Below, one piece after another: positions 39,244 to 47,500 of a stretch of 64,000 nucleotides of DNA. The stretch comes from Actinoplanes solisilvae (GTDB lineage: Bacteria > Actinomycetota > Actinomycetes > Mycobacteriales > Micromonosporaceae), in contig NZ_RJAC01000037.1 in NCBI RefSeq assembly GCF_003999975.1, forward strand, positions 1-64,000. The letters run 5' to 3'. The notes below the pieces were generated by a model. The model did not search any database. It was given only the letters and a program-made list of their open reading frames with translations, and had not been told where the DNA came from. The position numbers and the translations under genes were made by a program. Numbering within the stretch: position 1 is the stretch's first letter; the number at the start of each line of letters is the position of its first letter.

Positions 39244-39840
39244 GTGACCCTCGATCGCCCCCTGCGCGCCGACGCCGCCCGCAACCGCAGGGCGTTGCTG
39301 GAAGCGGCCGCCGCCGAGTTCGCCGAGCGGGGCCTCGACGCGTCCGTGGCCGACATCGCGCATCGCGCCGGCATCGGCAAAGGCACGGTGTTCCGGCACT
39401 TCCCGAGCAAGGACGACCTGATCGCGGCGATCGTCCACGACCGCGTCGAAGGCCTGGCCGCGCTCGCCGTCTCGCTGCTCGACGCGGACGACCCCGGGCT
39501 GGCGCTGCTCGAGTTCATGGACGCGGCCGCCGGTCACCAGCAGCAACTCGACCTGTCATTCCTGCGCGACGCCGCCGGCGTGAACGAGCGGCTCGACGGC
39601 GCGCGGTCCGAGCTCTTCACGGCCATCATCGCCCTGGTCGATCGCGCGAAAGCGGCCGGAGCCGTACGCCAGGACGTCGCCGGCATGGACGTGATCCTGC
39701 TGATGTGCGCGCCGAACCACGTCGTCAGCTTCGTCCCCGACGCCGACCCGGATCTGTGGCGCCGCTATCTGGGCATCATCTTCGACGGCCTGCGGCCCGA
39801 GGGTGCCCACCCGCTGGCGCATCCGTCCCCGGCGGTCTGA
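39244..39840 (+). CDS. TetR-family transcriptional regulator
   Basis: 198 residues from GTG 39244; a leaderless start fits the TAATCT box just upstream, and no ribosome binding site is present. The N-terminal helix-turn-helix is 'RRALLEAAAAEFAERGLDASVADIAHRAGIGKGTVFRHFPSKDDLIAAI', a textbook TetR DNA-binding domain. The C-terminal ligand-binding part is helical and not assignable to a ligand. It probably represses the divergent oxidoreductase gene and itself through the palindromes at 39184-39223. Confidence 0.93.
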   Translation: MTLDRPLRADAARNRRALLEAAAAEFAERGLDASVADIAHRAGIGKGTVFRHFPSKDDLIAAIVHDRVEGLAALAVSLLDADDPGLALLEFMDAAAGHQQQLDLSFLRDAAGVNERLDGARSELFTAIIALVDRAKAAGAVRQDVAGMDVILLMCAPNHVVSFVPDADPDLWRRYLGIIFDGLRPEGAHPLAHPSPAV

Positions 39841-39961
39841 CCACGATCCGGGCCGGTCGGGCGCTACGGCCCGGTGTCGCACCCGGGTCGCCGCGGCAGC
39901 CGCCGAAGGCGGAGTTCGCGCCATTGCGGTTGTCCGGCCCGACGAGGCGTACGTTCGCTGT

Positions 39962-40621
39962 TCAATCGAGACTGGTCAACGCTTCGATGACCGGGGCGTA
40001 GAGGCGGCTCTTGATCGTTTCGAGGGTGGGGCCGGCCTTGGCGACGTGGGCCGCGGCCAGGGCGATCGCCGTGCTGAGGACGTCGGCTTCGGGGACGTCC
40101 TGATCGACGATCTGCCGGGATCGCGCCTCTTCGCCGCCGAAGCGACGGGCCGTGATCATGGCTTCGTGCGCGGTCTGCGGGGTCAGTCGCGACTGGATCA
40201 GGGCCGACATTCCGGGCGTGAACGGGATGTTGATGTCGGCCTCGGGCAGGCACCAGAATCCGCGGTCGACGCGCATTATTCGCAGGTCGTGGGCGAGCGA
40301 CAGCATGGCGCCGGCGGCGAACGTATGCCCCTGAAGTGCGGCGACGGTCACGAACGGCAGGGTCAGCACGCGAGAGAGAAGAGCCTGCACGCGTACGCCG
40401 TACGCGGTGTACTGCTCGGGATGAGCGAAGAGCCATTCGAGATCGAGCCCGTTCGACCAGAACTTGCCGGTCGCCTTGGTGACCAGTGCGCGCGGCTCGT
40501 CCTTGAGCTGGATCTCGTCGATCAGCGATTCGATCTCGGTGAGCCAGTCGGGGTGGAAGCGGTTCTCGCCGTCGCCGAGATCGAGGACGAACACGGCGTC
40601 GTGGCGCTCGAGGGTGGGCAT
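39962..40621 (-). CDS. Enoyl-CoA hydratase/isomerase family protein
   Basis: 219 residues from ATG 40621, with ggaggga upstream on its strand. Crotonase-fold marks: 'KATGKFWSNGLDLEWLFAH' (first oxyanion segment), 'TVAALQGHTFAAGAMLSLAHDLRIMR' (second oxyanion segment) and 'GFWCLPEADINIPFTPGMSALI'. The usual active-site glutamate of hydratases is in 'LPEADI', the position used by delta3,delta2-enoyl-CoA isomerases, so isomerase activity is more likely. Shorter than the usual ~260 residues at the C-terminus. No other fatty-acid genes are adjacent. Confidence 0.85.
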   Translation of the reverse strand: MPTLERHDAVFVLDLGDGENRFHPDWLTEIESLIDEIQLKDEPRALVTKATGKFWSNGLDLEWLFAHPEQYTAYGVRVQALLSRVLTLPFVTVAALQGHTFAAGAMLSLAHDLRIMRVDRGFWCLPEADINIPFTPGMSALIQSRLTPQTAHEAMITARRFGGEEARSRQIVDQDVPEADVLSTAIALAAAHVAKAGPTLETIKSRLYAPVIEALTSLD

Positions 40622-40730
40622 GGACGACTCCCTCCGTGGCTACTGACCGGTAACATACCCTAGTTCGCCGCTGTTCGGGGAGACGGGCACAATGGGAGGG
40701 TTGGTCGGGCGGGCAAACTCAGGAGGAACG

Positions 40731-41411
40731 GTGGCGGAAGAAGTACGGCCGGAGAAGTGTGTGGTCGCGGTCGACGGCCCCTCCGGGTCCGGCAAGTCCA
40801 CCGTGTCCCGGCGGCTCGCCACCAGGATCGACGGCGTCTACCTCGACACCGGCGCGATGTACCGCGCCGTGACCTGGGCCGTTCTCCAGGCCGAGGTCGA
40901 CCTCACCGACCCCGCCGCGATCGCCAAGATCGCGCTGGAGACCGAGCTGTCGATCGGCACCGACCCCACGGGTCCCCACTTCGCGGCCAACGGCGTGAAC
41001 GTCGACGCCCCCATCCGCGGCGCCGAGATCACCCAGGCGGTGTCGGCCGTCGCAGCCGTGCCCTCCGTGCGGAAACACCTGGTCGCGCTCCAGCAGGCGA
41101 TCATCGCCGCCCACCCGCGCATCATCGTCGAAGGCCGCGACATCGCCTCCGTCGTCGCGCCCGGCGCCGACCTCAAGGTCTATCTGACCGCGTCGTCGGC
41201 CGCCCGCGCCCAGCGCCGCAGCGCCGAGGACGCCGTCGACGTCGCCGCGACCGAGGCCGACCTGGCCCGGCGTGACAAGCTTGACTCGTCACGCGCGGTC
41301 GACCCGCTGCGCCAGGCCTCCGACGCCGTCGAGGTCGACACGACCGGAATCGGCATCGACGAGGTCGTCGCCTACCTCTTGAATCTTCTGAACAGCAAGG
41401 TGAAATCGTGA
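40731..41411 (+). CDS. cmk: Cytidylate kinase
   Basis: 226 residues from GTG 40731, directly after the strong site aggagga (40721-40727). It phosphorylates CMP and dCMP with ATP. P-loop 'DGPSGSGKST' at 15-24, 'YLDTGAMYRAVTWAVL' nucleotide-binding region, 'IIVEGRDIASVVAPGADLKVYLTASSAARAQRR' and 'RDKLDSSRAVDPLRQASDAVEVDTT' are all family signatures. It overlaps der by four bases; cmk-der pairing is conserved (Rv1712-Rv1713). A CACAAT box near 40687 may be its -10 element. Confidence 0.96.
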   Translation: MAEEVRPEKCVVAVDGPSGSGKSTVSRRLATRIDGVYLDTGAMYRAVTWAVLQAEVDLTDPAAIAKIALETELSIGTDPTGPHFAANGVNVDAPIRGAEITQAVSAVAAVPSVRKHLVALQQAIIAAHPRIIVEGRDIASVVAPGADLKVYLTASSAARAQRRSAEDAVDVAATEADLARRDKLDSSRAVDPLRQASDAVEVDTTGIGIDEVVAYLLNLLNSKVKS

Positions 41412-42811
41412 GTGAGCTCCCCGCGGACCTCCTGTCCGCGGACCTCCTGTCCGCCGCGGACCCGGACGCCGGTCCGGCGCCCGTCGTGGCCGTCGTCGGC
41501 CGCCCCAACGTCGGCAAATCAACCCTGGTCAACCGCATCATCGGCCGTCGCCAGGCGGTGGTTGAGGACGTGCCCGGGGTGACCCGCGACCGGGTTCCCT
41601 ACGACGCTCAATGGAACGGCCGGCGCTTCACGGTCGTCGACACCGGCGGCTGGGAGCCGGACGCCAAGGACCGCGCCGCCGCCATCGCCAACCAGGCCGA
41701 GATCGCCGTACAGACCGCCGACGTGGTCATCTTCGTCGTCGACGTGTCCGTAGGCGCCACCGACGTCGACGAGGCCGCGGTCAAAATGCTGCGCCGCTCG
41801 CACAAACCGGTCATCCTGGTCGCCAACAAGGCCGACAACCAGACCCTCGAGATGGAAGCAGTGTCGCTCTGGTCCCTCGGCCTGGGCGAGCCCCACCCCA
41901 TCTCGGCCCTGCACGGCCGCGGCTCCGGCGACCTGCTCGACGACATCCTGTCGGCCCTGCCCGAACCCCCGCCGATCATCGAGGACGGCCCGCGCGGCCC
42001 CCGCCGGGTAGCCCTCGTCGGCCGCCCCAACGTAGGCAAGTCGTCCCTGCTCAACCGGGTGTCCAAGGAAGAACGCGCCGTCGTCGACTCCGTCGCCGGC
42101 ACCACCGTCGACCCGGTCGACAGCCTCGTCCAGATGGACGGCGACACCTGGCAGTTCGTAGACACGGCCGGCCTGCGCAAAAGAGTGAACCAGGCCTCCG
42201 GTACGGAGTACTACGCGTCGCTGCGTACGGCGGGCGCGGTCGAAGCGGCCGAGGTCGCCGTGGTTCTCCTCGACGCGTCCGAGGTCATCTCCGAGCAGGA
42301 CCAGCGCGTCCTGAGCCAGGTCACCGAAGCCGGCCGCGGCCTGGTGATCGCCTTCAACAAGTGGGACCTGGTCGACGAGGACCGCAGGCTCCATCTCGAC
42401 AAAGAGATCGACCGCGAGCTCAAGCGCATCCCGTGGGCCATCCGAGTCAACATCTCCGCCAAAACCGGCCGAGCCGTCGACAAGCTGGCCCCCGCCCTGC
42501 GTCGAGCCCTCAACTCCTGGGAACAGCGCATCCCCACCGGCGCCCTGAACCAGTGGCTCACCGCCCTGACCCAGGCCACCCCCCACCCCGTACGAGGGGG
42601 GCGCGCGCCACGCATCCTCTTCGCCACCCAGGCCGGGGTCGCCCCGCCACGCTTCGTCCTCTTCACGACCCAGCCGCTGGACGCCGGGTACCTGCGCTTC
42701 ATCGAGCGCAAACTCCGCGAAGAGTTCGGCTTCGAGGGTTCCCCCATCGAGGTCTCGGTCAAGCCCCGCAAGAAGGTAGGACCGGGGGGTCGGGGCAAGG
42801 CCCACGGTTAG
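41408..42811 (+). CDS. der: GTPase Der (EngA)
   Basis: 467 residues from GTG 41408. Two tandem GTPase domains: G1 'GRPNVGKST' at 31-39 with 'DTGGWE', 'NKADN'; and a second with 'GRPNVGKSSLLNR', 'DTAGLRKR', 'NKWDLVDED'. A KH-like C-terminal domain ends the protein ('FVLFTTQPLDAGYLRFIERKLREEFGFEGSPIEVSVK'). Der is needed for 50S ribosome assembly. The leader carries a perfect 15-bp tandem duplication at 41421-41450, giving repeated SADLL units before the first G domain. Confidence 0.97.
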   Translation: MSELPADLLSADLLSAADPDAGPAPVVAVVGRPNVGKSTLVNRIIGRRQAVVEDVPGVTRDRVPYDAQWNGRRFTVVDTGGWEPDAKDRAAAIANQAEIAVQTADVVIFVVDVSVGATDVDEAAVKMLRRSHKPVILVANKADNQTLEMEAVSLWSLGLGEPHPISALHGRGSGDLLDDILSALPEPPPIIEDGPRGPRRVALVGRPNVGKSSLLNRVSKEERAVVDSVAGTTVDPVDSLVQMDGDTWQFVDTAGLRKRVNQASGTEYYASLRTAGAVEAAEVAVVLLDASEVISEQDQRVLSQVTEAGRGLVIAFNKWDLVDEDRRLHLDKEIDRELKRIPWAIRVNISAKTGRAVDKLAPALRRALNSWEQRIPTGALNQWLTALTQATPHPVRGGRAPRILFATQAGVAPPRFVLFTTQPLDAGYLRFIERKLREEFGFEGSPIEVSVKPRKKVGPGGRGKAHG

Positions 42812-42860
42812 GTCTTGCTAGGCTGTACGAGTTGCCGCGCGGTGCAAAACCGGGCGGCGG

Positions 42861-42937
<77 letters not shown>

Positions 42938-42945
42938 GCTTTTTC

Positions 42946-42987
42946 AAGCCGTTGACGAGGACGAAAGTCCTGGTCAACGGCTTTTTC
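42946..42987 (+). terminator. Terminator of the tRNA-Pro gene
   Basis: Perfect 11-bp inverted repeat aagccgttgac (42946-42956) and gtcaacggctt (42973-42983), followed by a run of five T residues (42982-42986). Confidence 0.92.
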
Positions 42988-43382
42988 AATGGACGAACGT
43001 CGCATGACCAAGATCGCTCTAGTGGATCTTGTGGTCACAGGCGCGGTCACGGCCGCGGCTTGCCATGGTCACATCGAAAGCCCGTTAAGCAGGCATAACG
43101 GTTCTCAGTCGTGACCTTATGTCCGTTGGTCTACTTTTGCGCTCGCCGTACTTGACCACCTCGCAAGTGCGACGAAAGTCGGCTGCTGACGGTTCGTGTC
43201 GGCTGGTCCATTCGAGAAAAGGGCCGCGGGTCAAGTCTTGCCACGGGTGGTCCATCCCGATGGCTTCGGTCTACGGTGGGGCTCGACATTGGACTCGGCT
43301 GTCGTCTGCTCCGGCGGCGTCCTTGGAGGAAGAGTGCATAACGCTCGATCCGCGTCAGTTCTCCTGCGGGGGTAGAGACGCA
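42988..43382. other. Non-coding junction between tRNA-Pro and the defense island
   Basis: No convincing gene; an open frame from 43119 is the unused upstream extension of the DUF3800 gene. The stretch holds an imperfect inverted repeat (tgaccaagatc at 43005-43015 with gatcttgtggtca at 43025-43037) and several ggtcac hexamers between 43032 and 43070. Its G+C content is lower than the backbone. It could be an integration junction or the promoter region of the DUF3800 gene. Confidence 0.5.
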
Positions 43383-44126
43383 TTGCTTCTCACATACGTC
43401 GATGAGTCCTTCACTGATGACTGGTACACGATGGCGGCTCTGCTGCTTGACGGCCCGGCCGCGGCGGCGCTGACCGCGCAGCTGGATCAGGTTGCAGCGG
43501 ACGCCGCACGTGCCTACGGGCTGCCTACAGGTCCCGAGGTCGAACTACATGGACATGAAATCTTCCACGCGGCGAAGTCGTGGAAGGGAGTTCCGCCCCG
43601 GGCGCGGATCGGCGTCTTCGACGACGTAGTGGAGGCAGTGGCGGCCCAGCCGGTTCACATCATCGCTCGCGGCATGGACGTGATCGGCCAGAAAGCCCGC
43701 TACCCGGTCCCTGATGCCCCCCACTCCGTGGTGTTGAAGCACCTCTTGGAGCGGGTCGATGAATGCGCCACCGCGGTTGACGACTACGCGCTTGTGATCG
43801 CAGACGAGGTGGATGGCCAAGCGAAGCACCGTGCCGACTTCTTCACGTACCGGGAGGCCGGCACGAACGGTTACCGAAACCGACGGCTCACCCGCATTGT
43901 CGATACGTTGCACTTCGCTCCCAGCAACGCGAGCAGGCTCGTCCAGGCGGTCGACGTGGTGGCCTTCCTCTATCGCCGAACGTTCACGCATCAGGAAACC
44001 GACGCGCGGGCGCGAAAGGTCAAGATCGGCATGTGGAAGCGGCTGGAGTCACGAGTGGCGCACCAGCTCTGCTGGTTTCCCGCCGTGAACGGGCAGCAGG
44101 AGTCTTGGGGGCGCGACATAACGTAG
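43383..44126 (+). CDS. DUF3800 domain protein
   Basis: 247 residues from TTG 43383, which places 'LLTYVDESFTDDWYTMAALLLDG' at the N-terminus as in the family; earlier in-frame codons lack a ribosome binding site and give an unrelated leader. DUF3800 proteins have an RNase H-like core. Candidate acidic residues are in 'YVDES' (Asp near 6), 'VIADEVDG' and 'LVQAVDVVAFLYRR', the last being a typical family ending. The family is frequent in phage-defense islands and on mobile elements; its biochemical role is not settled. It is followed by a hairpin and has a lower G+C content than the backbone genes. Confidence 0.75.
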   Translation: MLLTYVDESFTDDWYTMAALLLDGPAAAALTAQLDQVAADAARAYGLPTGPEVELHGHEIFHAAKSWKGVPPRARIGVFDDVVEAVAAQPVHIIARGMDVIGQKARYPVPDAPHSVVLKHLLERVDECATAVDDYALVIADEVDGQAKHRADFFTYREAGTNGYRNRRLTRIVDTLHFAPSNASRLVQAVDVVAFLYRRTFTHQETDARARKVKIGMWKRLESRVAHQLCWFPAVNGQQESWGRDIT

Positions 44127-44134
44127 ACGCACGA

Positions 44135-44160
44135 AGGGCCCGCATTGGCTAGCGGGCCCT
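44135..44160. terminator. Hairpin terminator after DUF3800 gene
   Basis: Perfect 9-bp inverted repeat agggcccgc (44135-44143) and gcgggccct (44152-44160) starting nine bases after the stop codon, with no T-run. Confidence 0.75.
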
Positions 44161-44307
44161 AAGGCAGTGCGGGCAGCCCGTGGGCCTTCCGCACCTCGAC
44201 TGTACCAGCGTCAGTCCTCCGGCAGGCATGGTCGTTCGGCGTGCCGGTTTCCGACCAAACAGAAGTAAGTCCTCGATCAGGTTCCACCGGCCGGCTCCGG
44301 CCAAGGG

Positions 44308-44332
44308 CAAGCGCTTCTAGAATGCGCGCTTG
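44308..44332. promoter_or_regulatory. Palindrome upstream of the BREX operon (possible operator)
   Basis: Inverted repeat caagcgc (44308-44314) and gcgcttg (44326-44332) enclosing the perfect palindrome ttctagaa (44315-44322), about 190 bases before pglW. It could be bound by a regulator, but none is encoded in the island seen here. Confidence 0.35.
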
Positions 44333-44520
44333 GGCGCTCGGCCAAGCGTTTGGTTCGCCAAGGCTGATCGGCTGAGAGCAGGCCACCGAAGGTACATCTC
44401 TTACAGTTGCAGCGACTTACTGAGAAGACACGACAACCTCTGGCAGCCGGGCGGCTATGCTGCTGCGGCCGGAGCGGTAGGTTCGGGGACAAACCCGGCG
44501 CGGCGGCTAGGGGGCGAACG

Positions 44521-47500
44521 GTGGTAGCGGACGGGCAGGACCGGTGGATCGAGGTCTCGCCGTCACAGTTCACGCACGAGGCCGAGGGCCTGGCTCTGGT
44601 CCGAGCGATCATGCCGGACGAGACGCCGTATCGGGCCTGGTCGAACTTCGAGTTCCGCGACTCGCGCGGCCGGTGGCACGAGGTCGACCTCCTTCTGCTC
44701 GGCCGTAAGCAGCTGCACCTCATCGAGCTCAAGTACTACTCCGGCACGCTTCGAGGCGACGATCAGCGCTGGGCCCGTGACGGCCGACGGTCAGAGGACT
44801 CGCCGCTCAAGCTGGCTCGGCGTAAAGCGCAGTACTTCGCCAGCAAGTTGAGGGACGAGCTGCGGCTGTGGGCACAGGAACAGGGTGTCCAGATCGCCGA
44901 CGACCGGGACGTCGTTCCCTTCGTCCAGGAAGCGGTGTTTCTCCACCACCCCGACCTGAGGTGCCTGCTCAGCTCGTCGAGCGCCATCAACCTGTACGGT
45001 CTCGACAACCGGGTAGCGGAGAGCCATCTCACCGGCATCTCCGAGCTCGTCGGGGAACCCGCGGGACGGCGGGCGATCGGCCCGAACCAGGAGCACATCC
45101 TGGTCAAGCTGCTGGAACGCATCGGCCTCGTGCAGCGACGCGAACGGGAAGCCGGCTCGTGGGTCATCGAGGACCAGGCCATCGACTCCGATGAGGGCTG
45201 GCAGGACTGGCTCGCCTACCACCGGGTGGTCCAGCAGGACCGGGCCCGGATCCGGTTCCGTGTGCTGCCGCCGACCGCCAGTCAGCACGAGCGCGGCGCG
45301 GCCCGGCAGATCGCCGAACACGAGTTCCGTGTCATGTCCCGGTTGCAGCACGACGGGCTGCTGCGCCCTCGGGACCTGGTCGAATCCGAGCTCGGCATCG
45401 GCCTGGTCTACCCGTACGACCAGCAGTGGCAGCGGCTCGACCTGTGGCTGGCCGGTCAGGAACAGGGCGTTTCGCTGGCCACGCAGCTGTCGATGATCCG
45501 GCAGATCGGCGAGGCTTTGCAGTACGCCCACAACAACCGGGTCGTCCACCGTGGTCTGACCCCTCCGGCGGTCTGGGTGCGTCCGGTTCCTGGGACGCAA
45601 AGCGACGTGAAGGTTCGGGTCGGTGACTGGCAGAGTTCCGGCAGCGTCCAGAGCGCTTCGGCTTCCGGCGGCACCGTCGAGGGCGTGACCTCCTTGGTCG
45701 GTGTTGCCCTGGCTGATCAGGGAGCGACCGAGGTGTTCGGCGCGCCGGAGGGCACCTGGAGCGCGGGCGCCGACCGCGTACGACTGGATGTGTTCGGTCT
45801 GGGTGCTCTCACCTTCTATCTGTTGACCGGCCTGTCGCCGGCGTCGAGCCGAGGAGCCCTGAAACAGCGTCTGCGCGAGCAGCAGGGTCTCGACCTGGCC
45901 ATCGAGCTGCCGCAGGTCCCGTCGACGCTGCGGTCGCTGGTCCTCAAGGCAACCGATCCGGCGCCCAGCCGGCGGACGGCCGACGTCACCACCTTCCTGT
46001 CCCAGCTCGCCGCGGCCGAACGTGACGCGGCGACCGCGAGCGACGAGACCGACCCGCTCGAGGCCACCGCCCCCGGCACCGTCTTCGACGGACGGTTCAA
46101 GCTGATCCAGCGTCTCGGACAAGGCTCGACCGCGGTGGGTCTGCTCGTGCAGGACCTGCTCGCCGACGGCGAGACGGAGTGCGTCCTCAAGGTCGCCCTC
46201 AACGATTCCGCCGCTGCCCGGCTCGACGACGAGGTGGAGGCGCTGCGGCGACTCGACGCCCCCCGCATCGTCAAGGTTCTTCCACCGGGACGGCTCGTCG
46301 TCGGGGGACGGCAGTCGCTGCTGCTCGAAAGCGCCGGCCCGGAGACTCTTACTGCGGCGCTGCGAGCACGCTCGCGGCTGTCGATCGACCTTCTGGACCG
46401 GTACGGCACCGACCTGCTCGACAGCCTCGTCGCCCTGGACAAGGCCGGCATCGATCACCGCGACATCAAACCTTCCAACCTGGGCGTACGGGAGAGCCGC
46501 GGCGACCGTACCAAGCACCTGATCCTGTTCGACTTCTCCCTGACGCGCGCCGCAGCCTCCGCCACTCACGCAGGCACCCCGCCGTACCTCGACCCGTTTC
46601 TCACCGGCACGCGAGACCGGTACGACTCGGCCGCCGAGCGGTATGCCGCCGCCGTCGTCCTGTTCGAGATGGCGACCGGAAGCGTGCCGGTCTACGGCGA
46701 CGGCCAAGGCGATCCGGGAAGCATTCCGGACGAGGCGACCATCACGCCGGAGATGTTCGACCCTTCGCTGGCCGACGACCTCGTCGCCTTCTTCCGCAAG
46801 GCGCTGGCCAGCGACGCCGGGGCGCGGCACCACACCGCTGAGGGCATGCGGACCGCCTGGCTGACGATCTTCTCGCAGGACGCCACGACAGAGCCGGATG
46901 AGACGTACGACCAGCTGGCGGCGCAAGCGACGCTGACCACGCCGTTGCGTACCTCCGGTCTGACCGGCCGTGCGTTGTCGGCGCTGGAACCGTACGCCGT
47001 CGACACCGTCGGCGAGCTGCTCACCGTCGACCCGGTCCGACTGTCCCGCTTACAGGGTGTCAAGAACTCCACCCGTCTGCAGATCACGTCGCGCATCAAG
47101 GAGTGGAAAGCCCGGCTCGGCCCGGACGTCCGCCCGACGGTGCGGACCGGTCCCGCGCTGACTCCCGGCGCAGCCGCAGACCTCCTACTGAGTGTCGTCG
47201 CCACACCGCGTTCGCCGTCGCGCGGCGGCGTCGTCCGCCTAATCCTCGGGGTCGACACGCGGCTCGACGCTTTTGCGACCCATGCCCAGCTCGGCGCGAA
47301 CCTCGACGAGCCGGTGCAACAGGCCCGCGTCACGCAGGTCCTCGCGGCCCTGCAGGAACGGTGGGCCGGCGACCAGGAAGCGCGTGCCCTGCTCGACCGA
47401 CTGGCCGCGGCGGTCTCCGCCCGCCTGACCGAGCTCGGCTCCGTCGCCACCGTCGCCGAACTGACCCGTACGATCCTGGAAACGCTCGCGCCCGACGACC

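Larger units (their letters stand above)
44127..44520. other. Non-coding region upstream of the BREX operon
   Basis: It holds the terminator at 44135-44160 and the palindrome at 44308-44332, then a more A+T-containing stretch (about 44385-44450) likely to contain the promoter. No convincing gene: the small open frames in both directions lack ribosome binding sites and recognisable protein sequence. Confidence 0.5.
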
